Positions 51,500-59,434 of a DNA stretch of 64,000 bases are shown in pieces. The notes beneath the pieces are model-generated. The model did not search any database. It was not told the DNA's origin and was given only the letters and a program-made list of their open reading frames with translations. The stretch spans positions 1,302,001-1,366,000 of the forward strand of contig NC_002689.2 in NCBI RefSeq assembly GCF_000011185.1. The letters are read 5' to 3'. Source of the stretch: Thermoplasma volcanium GSS1. Its GTDB lineage: Archaea > Thermoplasmatota > Thermoplasmata > Thermoplasmatales > Thermoplasmataceae. Every line of letters starts with the position of its first letter. Positions within the stretch are counted from its first letter, which is position 1. A program made the position numbers and the translations under genes.

Positions 51500-52918
51500 T
51501 TACACCTTGTTCAGTGGGCCAGGAGCTCCGCCCAGCACGTTGAAGACTTCACTAACTATCTCGAACTGGAATTGCCCGGTCTTTACGTTGAATCCCATAT
51601 TCTGATATACGATTTGGTATGAAACGTTGATGTAGTCGAAGGTTGTCGCGTTCTTCTGCACTACAAATTGTACTGTTGCATTAACGTATGCCATGTCTCC
51701 CTTCATAGCTACAGTCGGTGGCTCCTCGGCATAGAACCATACTGCAATCCAAGCCTTGAAGAATTTGTTCCAGACTGCGCTTATGTTAGAATATCCCTGG
51801 TAAGTTCCATTGAGCGTGCTGTTCACCCAATAGAGCGTCGCGCTGTCGTTATACTGTTCCATCACGGACGTTAAGTTTTCAATTGCTATATTGTTCCAGT
51901 GGCTGAATGCAAGTGCAAGCACCTGATTGTACATATCCTGATTTTCATTGGTTGATATGTATCCTGTACCTACGATGTGCCAAGTCTCGCCAACGATTTT
52001 GTATTGGCCCATTTCCTTGTAATAGTTGAGCGTATAGCTAATATTCAGGTATTCTACCGTATTATTCGCAGATGTAGGCGTAACTATAAACTGATTCATT
52101 GATGTGACCGTAGCTGTTTTTCCAATAACAGAAACAGATGGCGGCGTCACAGTATAGAACCAGACGGCGGACCATAGGCCAAAGAATTTGCCCCATGTAC
52201 CTATTATGCTTGATACCCCTGAATACGTTCCAGTAAGTGGGCCGCCGATCCAGTCTAATGTGGCGTTAGACGCGTACTCAGGCTGAAGGAGGCTTGTGTT
52301 TTCTATGGCTATGTAGTCCCAGTGTTCCATTGCCTGTGCTTCTACCTCTTGTGTGAGAACTGCTGATGGTACACTTGCTAAAATGCCCGCACCTGTTATG
52401 TGCCATACCTCATGGGTAATGTAGAACTGCCCGCCTGATTTCATGAAGTCAAGAGTATATGACACATTAATGTACTCAACCGTGTTGTTAACGTTAAATG
52501 GTGTTACAATAAATTGCACTGGTGCAGTGACCTGTGCGGTATCGCCACTCGTTGTTACTACTGGCGGGTTAGAGGTATAGAGCCATACTGCAGACCATAG
52601 GCCAAAGAACTTATTCCAAGTTGAATCTATAGCAGACAGCCCAGTATACGTGCCGCTTAGCGGACCGCCTATCCACTGTAGAGTAGCGTTAGACAAATAC
52701 TGCGAAGAGACAAGTGTGGTATTTTCTATTGCAATGTTGTTCCAATGTTCAAAAGCATCTCCAAGCACGGCATTTGGTTTGTAATCTTGCGCATTCGCCT
52801 GCGCTGTGCTGTACGCAGACGAAGTCTTAGAGTTCTGATAGTAGGAATAGCCAAAAGCACCTGCAAAAACTATTACAAGTGCTATGGCTACGCCAAGAGC
52901 TACCTTTAGAGTATCCAT
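51500..52918 (-). CDS. Membrane-anchored surface protein with three NTF2/SnoaL-like tandem repeats
   Basis: A 472-residue protein. An N-terminal hydrophobic segment (VALGVAIALVIVFAGAFGYS) is a signal anchor; the rest is outside. Three repeats of about 130 residues each begin FEHWNNIAIENTTL, MEHWDYIAIENTSL and FSHWNNIAIENLTS, each followed by SNATLxWIGGPLxGTYxG, a W-NKFFGLWSAVWxY stretch, and NNTVEYINVSYTLxF...WHI. The helix-then-curved-sheet pattern with conserved W, F and Y resembles NTF2/SnoaL-like domains. Many N-x-S/T sequons suggest heavy glycosylation. Three helically phased TGCA words lie upstream at 52962-53000. Function unknown. Confidence 0.8.
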   Translation of the reverse strand: MDTLKVALGVAIALVIVFAGAFGYSYYQNSKTSSAYSTAQANAQDYKPNAVLGDAFEHWNNIAIENTTLVSSQYLSNATLQWIGGPLSGTYTGLSAIDSTWNKFFGLWSAVWLYTSNPPVVTTSGDTAQVTAPVQFIVTPFNVNNTVEYINVSYTLDFMKSGGQFYITHEVWHITGAGILASVPSAVLTQEVEAQAMEHWDYIAIENTSLLQPEYASNATLDWIGGPLTGTYSGVSSIIGTWGKFFGLWSAVWFYTVTPPSVSVIGKTATVTSMNQFIVTPTSANNTVEYLNISYTLNYYKEMGQYKIVGETWHIVGTGYISTNENQDMYNQVLALAFSHWNNIAIENLTSVMEQYNDSATLYWVNSTLNGTYQGYSNISAVWNKFFKAWIAVWFYAEEPPTVAMKGDMAYVNATVQFVVQKNATTFDYINVSYQIVYQNMGFNVKTGQFQFEIVSEVFNVLGGAPGPLNKV

Positions 52919-52961
52919 ATATGCTTATTATAGACTTAGTACAAGTGAATTTTTCAAAATT

Positions 52962-53000
52962 ATTTGCAAATTATGTGCAAATCTTTTGCATTTTGCGCAT
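52962..53000. promoter_or_regulatory. Three 11-bp-phased TGCA repeats upstream of surface-protein gene
   Basis: TGCA begins at 52965, 52976 and 52987, exactly 11 bases apart, in the contexts TTTGCAAAT, TGTGCAAAT and TTTGCATTT; a fourth, imperfect GCGCAT follows. The array is 47-85 bases before the start codon of the repeat protein on the minus strand. Such phasing is what a regulator binding several times on one face of DNA would need. Confidence 0.45.
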
Positions 53001-53048
53001 AGAAAAGGATTTCCTTATATTCATACAGATAAAATAATATTCTTTGCT

Positions 53049-53933
53049 CTACCATTTTTGGCCAGTTATCTTTTCAAACATCATTCTGTATAGATCGGAC
53101 ACTTTCGATACCATATCATCGGAGAGTGCGGGTATATCTGGTTCTGGTAGCCCATTCTCCCTGGCATAGTATAGTTTATCGTGGTACCCTATAGATCTAT
53201 AGTACTGCCTTACCATTTCCTTGCTGAGCTCAACCACCCTGCCGTTATCATATTCTTTCTCGTCCCAGAACCTGTCTTCATCTGCTGTGCCAAAGGTGTC
53301 AACTACAACTATCCTTCTTTCTCGGTCTAGAGCTATTTCTTTCTTTCCATCTGCATGTATGAGTCCTCTTTTTGATACTTCCATATCAATTCTTCGATCT
53401 ATCTTGAACACTGCCTCCATTATTTCGCAGTAATCTTCTAAAGTTAAGCCGCCTATTTCCATAGCTTCCTTTTTTGTGAGCAATCGATCGGTCTCTTCCC
53501 TCTTGGTTGTAGCCTCGAATATAGGATCTATTAATTTTTCACCGTATTCAGGTACATGCTTTAGGCCTATGTCCATTGGCTTAACTTTGCCCTCCTTTAT
53601 TCTATCATAAAGAGAGCCGGCTACATAGTACCTTGTTATAAACTCAAGGGGAATTACGTAATTGCTTGATCCTAAGCTAACTTTATTCGGGACCGCAAAC
53701 TTCCGAACGCGCATTGTCCTATTATCGATCAATTCGATGAAGTGGGACTTCATTCCATAAGATTCTATGAGCTGAAACCAGAATGCAGAAGTCCTGCAAA
53801 GTGATTCTCCCTTGTTGTCTATTTCGTTTGGTATAATCTTATCGAATACAGATATCCTGTTTGAAAATTTGAATACAAGCGTGTCACCGTCATCGTACAC
53901 ATCCTTTACTTTTCCTGTAGTAAGTAACTTCAT
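53049..53933 (-). CDS. purC: Phosphoribosylaminoimidazole-succinocarboxamide synthase (PurC)
   Basis: Makes SAICAR from CAIR and aspartate in purine synthesis. The N-terminal GKVKDVYDDGDTLVFKFSNR, then VFDKIIPNEIDNKGESLC, EFITRYYVAGSLYDRIKEGK and the late HADGKKEIALDRERRIVVVD with DEDRFW are family hallmarks. 294 residues is close to the archaeal/eukaryal-length enzyme. It is divergent from hemE. purE lies about 4 kb away, not in the same operon. Confidence 0.94.
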   Translation of the reverse strand: MKLLTTGKVKDVYDDGDTLVFKFSNRISVFDKIIPNEIDNKGESLCRTSAFWFQLIESYGMKSHFIELIDNRTMRVRKFAVPNKVSLGSSNYVIPLEFITRYYVAGSLYDRIKEGKVKPMDIGLKHVPEYGEKLIDPIFEATTKREETDRLLTKKEAMEIGGLTLEDYCEIMEAVFKIDRRIDMEVSKRGLIHADGKKEIALDRERRIVVVDTFGTADEDRFWDEKEYDNGRVVELSKEMVRQYYRSIGYHDKLYYARENGLPEPDIPALSDDMVSKVSDLYRMMFEKITGQKW

Positions 53934-54016
53934 ATTGGCATATTATCGCCGAGAATAATAAGCTTAGCAGTTGTTTTGGGTTTAAGACTTTATACTACAT
54001 ACTACTCATGTGACCA

Positions 54017-55015
54017 ATGAATGCCTTTTTAAAGGCTCTTCATGGGCTCGACCACGATTATATTCCAGTATGGTTCATGAGACAGGCTGGTAGGTATTTG
54101 AATGTTTACAAAGATTATAGAAAAAAACTTGGGCTGGAAGGCATGATGACAGACGCCGATGTTATAGTTAAAATTACACACTCTCCTGTAGATATGATCG
54201 GAGTGGATGCTGCTATAATCTTTGCTGATATAACTACACCTCTACCAGGTCTTGGTTTCAAGGTTAGGTTCGAAGATAATGTAGGCCCTATTGTGCTGAA
54301 CAATTTAAGCGATAACGGGTTTTCCGGAATTAATGAATTCGATGAAGCAAGTTTTAATCATCCTGTATTGAAAGCAATATCTATGTACAGAGAGATGTAC
54401 AGAGAACCTTTGATTGGTTTCTGTGGGTCTCCAGTTACACTTCTCTCTTATCTTATAGCCGGATCTTTTGACAAAGATTTGGCCAAGACGAAGCGGCTTA
54501 TGCTTACAGATCCCTCAAAATACAAAGAAATATCAACCTTGCTTACAGATGCCTCCGTAAAGTACGCAAAGCTGCAAATTAAAAAGGGCGTGGATGCCTT
54601 TCAATTGTTCGACAGCTGGGCAGGATATCTTTCCCCACGCCAGTATAAAGAATTCGCCGTTCCATACATAAACGACATACTAAGTGAAATCGCAGGGAAG
54701 GTACCGACCATATATTTCAGTACAATGACATCCTCTTTCGTATTTCAATCCGGCATCATTTCCGATTTCATTTCAGTTGACTGGAGAGTAGAAATGGATA
54801 AAGTAGTAAAAGAATCAGGCGACTATGGGCTCCAAGGGAATCTAGATCCATTTATAGTCAACTATGATTATGCATTTGCAGAATCCGAACATATAATAAA
54901 TGCCGTGAAAGGAAATAATAGATACATATTCAATACAGGGCACGGCATACTGCCTGATACAGATCCAAAAAGGTTAATAGAAATTGTAAAATACGTCCAC
55001 AGCGTGAATCTATGA
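54017..55015 (+). CDS. hemE: Uroporphyrinogen decarboxylase
   Basis: Decarboxylates uroporphyrinogen III to coproporphyrinogen III. The N-terminal substrate site VWFMRQAGRYLNVYKDYR (Arg pair), then DAAIIFADITTPLPGLGFKV with the essential aspartate, GFCGSPVTLLSYLIAG, VDAFQLFDSWAGYLSP and FNTGHGILPDTDPKRL with the conserved histidine are present; 332 residues. Starts with a TATA-like TTTATAC about 26 bases before. Overlaps hemH by ATGA. Many archaea lack the bacterial route, so hemE-hemH here indicates classical-type haem synthesis. Confidence 0.94.
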   Translation: MNAFLKALHGLDHDYIPVWFMRQAGRYLNVYKDYRKKLGLEGMMTDADVIVKITHSPVDMIGVDAAIIFADITTPLPGLGFKVRFEDNVGPIVLNNLSDNGFSGINEFDEASFNHPVLKAISMYREMYREPLIGFCGSPVTLLSYLIAGSFDKDLAKTKRLMLTDPSKYKEISTLLTDASVKYAKLQIKKGVDAFQLFDSWAGYLSPRQYKEFAVPYINDILSEIAGKVPTIYFSTMTSSFVFQSGIISDFISVDWRVEMDKVVKESGDYGLQGNLDPFIVNYDYAFAESEHIINAVKGNNRYIFNTGHGILPDTDPKRLIEIVKYVHSVNL

Positions 55016-55926
55016 AAACAGCAGTTCTGCTTCTCTCCTACGGAAGCCCTGAGAAAATGTCAGATATTGATGAATACCTTTCAAAAATTTTCGGAGGAAA
55101 GCCTGTTCCAAAGGGCGTTGCAGAAGAGAATTACAGGAAATACGAAATGTTCGGCGGACTCTCACCGTCAAACAGGATAATTCAGAGCATTAGGGATAGG
55201 CTTCAGAAAAGGTTCGATCAAAGCGGGGATGTGGATGTATTCACAGCCTTCAAGCATTGGTATCCCTCCATCGGAGAGGTTGTTCCAGATCTGAAAGGTT
55301 ACGACAACATAGTTTCTATCCCACTTTTTTCCTTTTTTTCAGAAAATGTAAAAGCGAGTTATTATAAGCCCCTTGCCGAAGCACTTGAGAAAAATGACAT
55401 ACGAACTAAGATGGAGTTTGTTAACGGCATAAGCAATTACGATCTCTTCATCCCAATGTGGATACATCTAATAGAAGAGAAAGAAAAAGGTGATTCATTC
55501 TATCTCTTCGATGCACATAGTCTCCCGCATCCTGAAAACGAAGAGGATTATCTCTTCTGGCTCAGGTACTCGACGTACAAGATAACCCAGATAATGGGCC
55601 TTCGCTCTTCTGACTTTGGATTTCAGGGAGGCCATGAAGGATGGCTAGGCCCGAGTATATACAACGTCTACAGAAAGGCCAAGGAGAAGAAGATAATTGC
55701 TGTTCCCATATCCTTCCTCTACGACCACTTAGAGATTCTATACGATCTGGATTATGAATTCAGGAAAAAGATCGAGGAAGACGGCTATTCTTATGAAAGA
55801 GTGCCAATGCCAAACGATTCAGCTATCTTCATAACTCTGCTCGAGAGGATAGTTTCATCATCTATAACTCACCTTAGCGGGGAATTAATTGGAAACGGAA
55901 AAGAAAAGAGTGAAAACTTCATTTAA
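55012..55926 (+). CDS. hemH: Ferrochelatase
   Basis: Inserts iron into protoporphyrin or coproporphyrin. The start VLLLSYGSPEKMSDIDEYL, then FGGLSPSNRIIQSIRDRLQK and IVSIPLFSFFSENVKASYY agree with the family, and the C-terminal metal/porphyrin site is in YLFDAHSLPHPENEEDY with active histidine, QGGHEGWLGPSI, and VPISFLYDHLEILYDLDYE (Glu/Asp). 304 residues. The protein resembles bacterial coproporphyrin ferrochelatases in length. Start by ATGA overlap with hemE. Confidence 0.94.
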   Translation: MKTAVLLLSYGSPEKMSDIDEYLSKIFGGKPVPKGVAEENYRKYEMFGGLSPSNRIIQSIRDRLQKRFDQSGDVDVFTAFKHWYPSIGEVVPDLKGYDNIVSIPLFSFFSENVKASYYKPLAEALEKNDIRTKMEFVNGISNYDLFIPMWIHLIEEKEKGDSFYLFDAHSLPHPENEEDYLFWLRYSTYKITQIMGLRSSDFGFQGGHEGWLGPSIYNVYRKAKEKKIIAVPISFLYDHLEILYDLDYEFRKKIEEDGYSYERVPMPNDSAIFITLLERIVSSSITHLSGELIGNGKEKSENFI

Positions 55927-56011
55927 ATAGCACGATTTGGATCATATATTTGACAACTGACGAATTTGAAATAGACGAAATATATTTTAAATCCGTGGGT
56001 ATAACTTCATT

Positions 56012-56959
56012 ATGATAGGTGCAGTGATAGAGGCAGGTGTTGGGATTACCGCTGCACTCATATCACTGATCGAGGATAAGCAAAACTTCCTTAAAAAGTA
56101 TGAAGTTTCTTTAATAATACTTCCAATACTTGTGATATTTTTTCACTCCATGCTTATAGTGCCAATATACGTTTTTTCAATAATATCAGGTACTTACCTA
56201 TACAGCAAGAAGTTCTATTATCCATTCCTTTTGCTATTCGTGTCTGTATTCCTTATCTATATAGTTTATGGGATAAACTACCCATGGAAATCCACAGACA
56301 TCGCGATCTCAGCAGGCATGATCGTTGTAATGGTTTTTGATAGCAGGGAAAAGGAATACGTAAAGCAAAACGAGATGAACAGGGGAACGGATAGGAAAAA
56401 GGAGATCAGAAGGGACTACGTTCAAATACTTGCAGGTGCAGTTATAATTCTTCTGATATATTATTACGGAATAGACGTATCGCGAATACTTGTCACATTC
56501 GGTTCTCTCGTTTTATACGTTACAGGAAATTTTCTTGCAGGGCGACCGGATCTCTTGCTTGGAAAGCTCCTTAATAGCCTTGAAAGGAGCAGTACAAAAC
56601 TGGGGATCGGATCGCTCTGGTTCGCATCAGGCATACTCATAGCATATAGTCTTCACGACAGCACAGCTGTTGTGATGATGATAGTATTCTCCATAGCTGT
56701 AGGAGATTCTCTGGCAACAATAATAGGGACTTCAGTATCGAGCCCAAAGCTTCCTATAAACAGAAAAAAGAGTGCTGCTGGATCGATCGCTTTCTTTGCT
56801 GCTTCCGCAGCCTTTGCCATCTTTGTCCTAGGTTATGCCGGCCTCTTCTACGCTGCTGTAGCAACCATTACTGAGGCAGTTTCTGGATTTCCTTTGGACG
56901 ATAATCTCACTGTCCCGTTCATCCTTTCAATTTTAGCTTATGTATCAAAAATGTTATGA
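56012..56959 (+). CDS. Polyprenol/dolichol-kinase-like membrane protein
   Basis: A 315-residue membrane protein with about seven to nine helices. The last third carries the CTP-dependent kinase signature: VFSIAVGDSLATIIGTSVSS followed by INRKKSAAGSIAFF, as in COG0170 (phytol kinase, Sec59 and diacylglycerol kinase Dgk1). The basic loop KEYVKQNEMNRGTDRKKEIRR lies in the cytoplasm before it. A CTP-dependent polyprenol or related lipid phosphorylation for S-layer or membrane lipid metabolism is inferred. Starts at ATG 56012 with TATTTTAAATCC about 30 bases before. Adjacent haem genes are likely unrelated. Confidence 0.8.
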   Translation: MIGAVIEAGVGITAALISLIEDKQNFLKKYEVSLIILPILVIFFHSMLIVPIYVFSIISGTYLYSKKFYYPFLLLFVSVFLIYIVYGINYPWKSTDIAISAGMIVVMVFDSREKEYVKQNEMNRGTDRKKEIRRDYVQILAGAVIILLIYYYGIDVSRILVTFGSLVLYVTGNFLAGRPDLLLGKLLNSLERSSTKLGIGSLWFASGILIAYSLHDSTAVVMMIVFSIAVGDSLATIIGTSVSSPKLPINRKKSAAGSIAFFAASAAFAIFVLGYAGLFYAAVATITEAVSGFPLDDNLTVPFILSILAYVSKML

Positions 56960-57070
56960 CAGCATCGATCTCTATCCGCTACAAAATAAAATGGGATTTA
57001 TGTTAAGCCAAACAATAATATCTTTATCTTCAGTTAAAAGGAATCTCAAAAAATTGATGATAAAAGGCGA

Positions 57071-57370
57071 CTACCTATATTTGCTATAATCGTATATGAG
57101 ATTTATCAGTTTTTTCTGCGTATCGTAGTCTATTACGCCTTCTTGGTACTTTCTACCAATAAACTCCTTTGCTTCCTTTATCCCTTTTTTGGATGCCAAC
57201 GAATAGATGGTGCCTCTTATAGCCCCCCTGACACTGTCTGGAAGGCCCTCGACCGTTTTGCCGAGCATGTATCCAAACTCTTCGCTTCTACTCATATCCA
57301 ATTTCTTTTCTCTTTTCTGGAACTCCCCCCTATCAGAGAATCCTCTCTTTTCAAACTGTTGTCTTTTCAT
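57071..57370 (-). CDS. Hypothetical small basic protein
   Basis: A 99-residue protein, strongly charged at the N terminus (MKRQQFEKRGFSDRGEFQKR) and helical later (AKEFIGRKYQEGVIDYDTQK with KLINLIYDYSKYR). No family was recognised. A TATA-like ATACAGTATAAAA lies upstream at about 57390-57405. It has only a 68-base gap to the DUF357 gene upstream of it. It looks Thermoplasma-specific; not obviously a ribosomal protein. Confidence 0.6.
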   Translation of the reverse strand: MKRQQFEKRGFSDRGEFQKREKKLDMSRSEEFGYMLGKTVEGLPDSVRGAIRGTIYSLASKKGIKEAKEFIGRKYQEGVIDYDTQKKLINLIYDYSKYR

Positions 57371-57438
57371 GTTGCTTTATATTCCTAATTTTATACTGTA
57401 TTTATACTTTTTTATGAGGCGGATATTGAACATCGATT

Positions 57439-57741
57439 TCATTCGTATAAGGTAAAGAGCTTTTGGTCCCTCATGCCGTCAAATATTCCCAAGCGAACCC
57501 CGCTATCAATCCATCCATAGGAATAATTAAGGGATGCGAAGGCGTTTATGATATCTCCCTTTGCATAAAAAAACTTGGCATCTTCGAAATAGCTCTTAAT
57601 CATTTTAAAGCTATCTTCTGCGAATTTCCTTAGAAAAGACCTTTCCGGAACAGCTATACTGAGTTTTGAGAGAGCAGCTTCTTCAACCTCTATATAATGT
57701 TTTACCTTTGCAATAAGTTCATCTTCAATCAAGGGAAACAC
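57439..57741 (-). CDS. DUF357 family protein
   Basis: A 100-residue all-helical protein beginning ELIAKVKHYIEVEEAALSKL and ending AFASLNYSYGWIDSGVRLGIF, the typical DUF357 helix pair and C-terminal signature. This archaeal family is cytoplasmic and of unknown role, often linked to nucleotide or repair genes. It is two bases downstream of purE on the same strand, probably in one transcript. Confidence 0.83.
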   Translation of the reverse strand: MFPLIEDELIAKVKHYIEVEEAALSKLSIAVPERSFLRKFAEDSFKMIKSYFEDAKFFYAKGDIINAFASLNYSYGWIDSGVRLGIFDGMRDQKLFTLYE

Positions 57742-57743
57742 CC

Positions 57744-58214
57744 TCAGATCTTTTCTTGAAGAACCCGCTGTTTTTCAGATTCCATAAATTCAGACATTTT
57801 GGCCATAAGATCGGGATATTTTATTGACAGTATTCGAATTGCCAACAGAGCTGCATTCTTCGAATTGCCAATAGCAACAGTAGCTACTGGCACACCAGAA
57901 GGCATTTGCACTATTGATAGCAGGGAATCCATCCCTCCTAGGTTTTTCGTAGGAACTGGCACTCCAATCACCGGCAATGGAGTCATCGCAGCAACCATGC
58001 CAGGCAGGTGTGCAGCTCCGCCTGCTCCAGCTATTATAGCTTCTATTCCAGAGGAAGCTGCCTCCTTTGCAAACTGCATCATAAACTCTGGAGTCCTATG
58101 TGCAGAGACCACTTTCGAGATTACATCTACACCGAACTCGTTGAGTGTATCTATGGCGGCTTTCATTACTTCGTAATCGCTTGAACTCCCCATGATTACT
58201 GCAACCTTTGGCAT
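57744..58214 (-). CDS. purE: N5-carboxyaminoimidazole ribonucleotide mutase (PurE)
   Basis: The class I PurE enzyme making CAIR. The N terminus is [20 protein letters not shown], with [18 protein letters not shown] next (active histidine), [19 protein letters not shown] and [20 protein letters not shown], all signature segments. The start MPKVAVIMG at 58214 is preferred over the frame start at 58232 by family length (156 residues). Next to it is DUF357 downstream and Sua5 upstream, all on the minus strand. Confidence 0.95.
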   Translation of the reverse strand: MPKVAVIMGSSSDYEVMKAAIDTLNEFGVDVISKVVSAHRTPEFMMQFAKEAASSGIEAIIAGAGGAAHLPGMVAAMTPLPVIGVPVPTKNLGGMDSLLSIVQMPSGVPVATVAIGNSKNAALLAIRILSIKYPDLMAKMSEFMESEKQRVLQEKI

Positions 58215-58239
58215 GAATCGCAAATCTCTCAACCACTAG

Positions 58240-59325
58240 TTAAGTTTTGTCCTTAATCTCTTTAGTATTATCGCTGATACCATACTCATCGAGATATTCT
58301 TTTAACTCTTCTGATGAGCTGATGACTGCGGTTGAAGCTTTCCTTATCCTATTCATTATTGCAAGGCCTATACCTTTCTCTTCAAATGGGATAATGACGC
58401 CGTAATTGTAGCTACTATCGTCTAATTCGATAAAGCTCGAGAATAGGTTGTGCGCAACTGAATAGAGGTCGGAATCTCTGCCTACTATAATCTTATTCGT
58501 GCTTATCCCTTGAGATACCTCTTCTGTACACATCAATACACCATTGTTTGGTAGCTCTTCTTTAAGAGATTCAACAACTTCCCTATCTTTACACAGAAAT
58601 ATCTTCTTGTTAGGGGAATAGTGCCTATACTTCATGCCGGGTGTTATAGCAACCTTTGCCTCTGCCTTGCCCAGCGCAACCTTATCAACTGTTATTTTAC
58701 CAAATAAAGGTTCTAGATCTTCTACAGAAAATGCCCCTGGCCTAAGCAACCTTACAGGATCCTGCGTTAGATCTATTATTGTGGATTCTATTCCGAATTT
58801 GACTTTTCCGGCATCTATAATAACATCGACCCTGCCATCAAGAAATCTTATGGCATCCTTCGAATCAGTTATACTAGGTTTTGTCGATATATTGGCAGAA
58901 GGAGCTGCTATAGGACCGGCCATATCGATTAGGTTCCTAGCTATACTATCATCGGGCATCCTTATTGCGACAGTAGGAAGCTTCGCCGTCACCGTATCCG
59001 GAATACCGTTGGCTTTCTCGACAACTACGGTAAGTGGGCCTGGCCAAAGCTCTTTTAAAATAGCTTTATACTCTTCTTTAACATTTTTTGAGAAATTTTC
59101 CAACTGATCCATATCTGAAATGTGAACTATCAAAGGGTTATCAGACGGCCTACCCTTTGCAATAAAAATTTTTTTACAAGCCTCATCATTCATCGCATTT
59201 GCACCTAGGCCGTAAACTGTTTCGGTAGGAAATACGACCGTGCCCCCATGCTTTAGAGCTTCAACAGCATAGTACAGATCATCCTTGGAATAAGAGTTTC
59301 GGTCAATGTGGATTACCCTTGTCAT
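58240..59325 (-). CDS. Threonylcarbamoyl-AMP synthase (Sua5, two-domain)
   Basis: Makes threonylcarbamoyl-AMP from threonine, bicarbonate and ATP for t6A. The YrdC domain (residues 1-205) has FPTETVYGLGANAMND, KGRPSDNPLIVHISDM, LKELWPGPLTVVVEKAN and AAPSANISTKPSITDSKD; the C-terminal Sua5 domain (about 230-350) follows TPGMKYRHYSPNKKIFLC. The two-domain form is the archaeal/yeast type. Kae1-Bud32 in the same window uses its product. ATG start with basic TRVIHIDRN. It has 26 bases to purE. Confidence 0.95.
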   Translation of the reverse strand: MTRVIHIDRNSYSKDDLYYAVEALKHGGTVVFPTETVYGLGANAMNDEACKKIFIAKGRPSDNPLIVHISDMDQLENFSKNVKEEYKAILKELWPGPLTVVVEKANGIPDTVTAKLPTVAIRMPDDSIARNLIDMAGPIAAPSANISTKPSITDSKDAIRFLDGRVDVIIDAGKVKFGIESTIIDLTQDPVRLLRPGAFSVEDLEPLFGKITVDKVALGKAEAKVAITPGMKYRHYSPNKKIFLCKDREVVESLKEELPNNGVLMCTEEVSQGISTNKIIVGRDSDLYSVAHNLFSSFIELDDSSYNYGVIIPFEEKGIGLAIMNRIRKASTAVISSSEELKEYLDEYGISDNTKEIKDKT

Positions 59326-59434
59326 ATGCTCCGATATTTATCGTTCATATATATCGGTTATTTGAGCGATCTATTGCGCCAGCGAAAGCCTATGAGCTAA
59401 CTAACATTTTTATAATTGCAGGTAATCAAAAAAT

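Noticed and set aside
58634-59107. 157-codon plus-strand open frame
   Set aside because: Antisense to the YrdC domain of Sua5; no protein-like motif.
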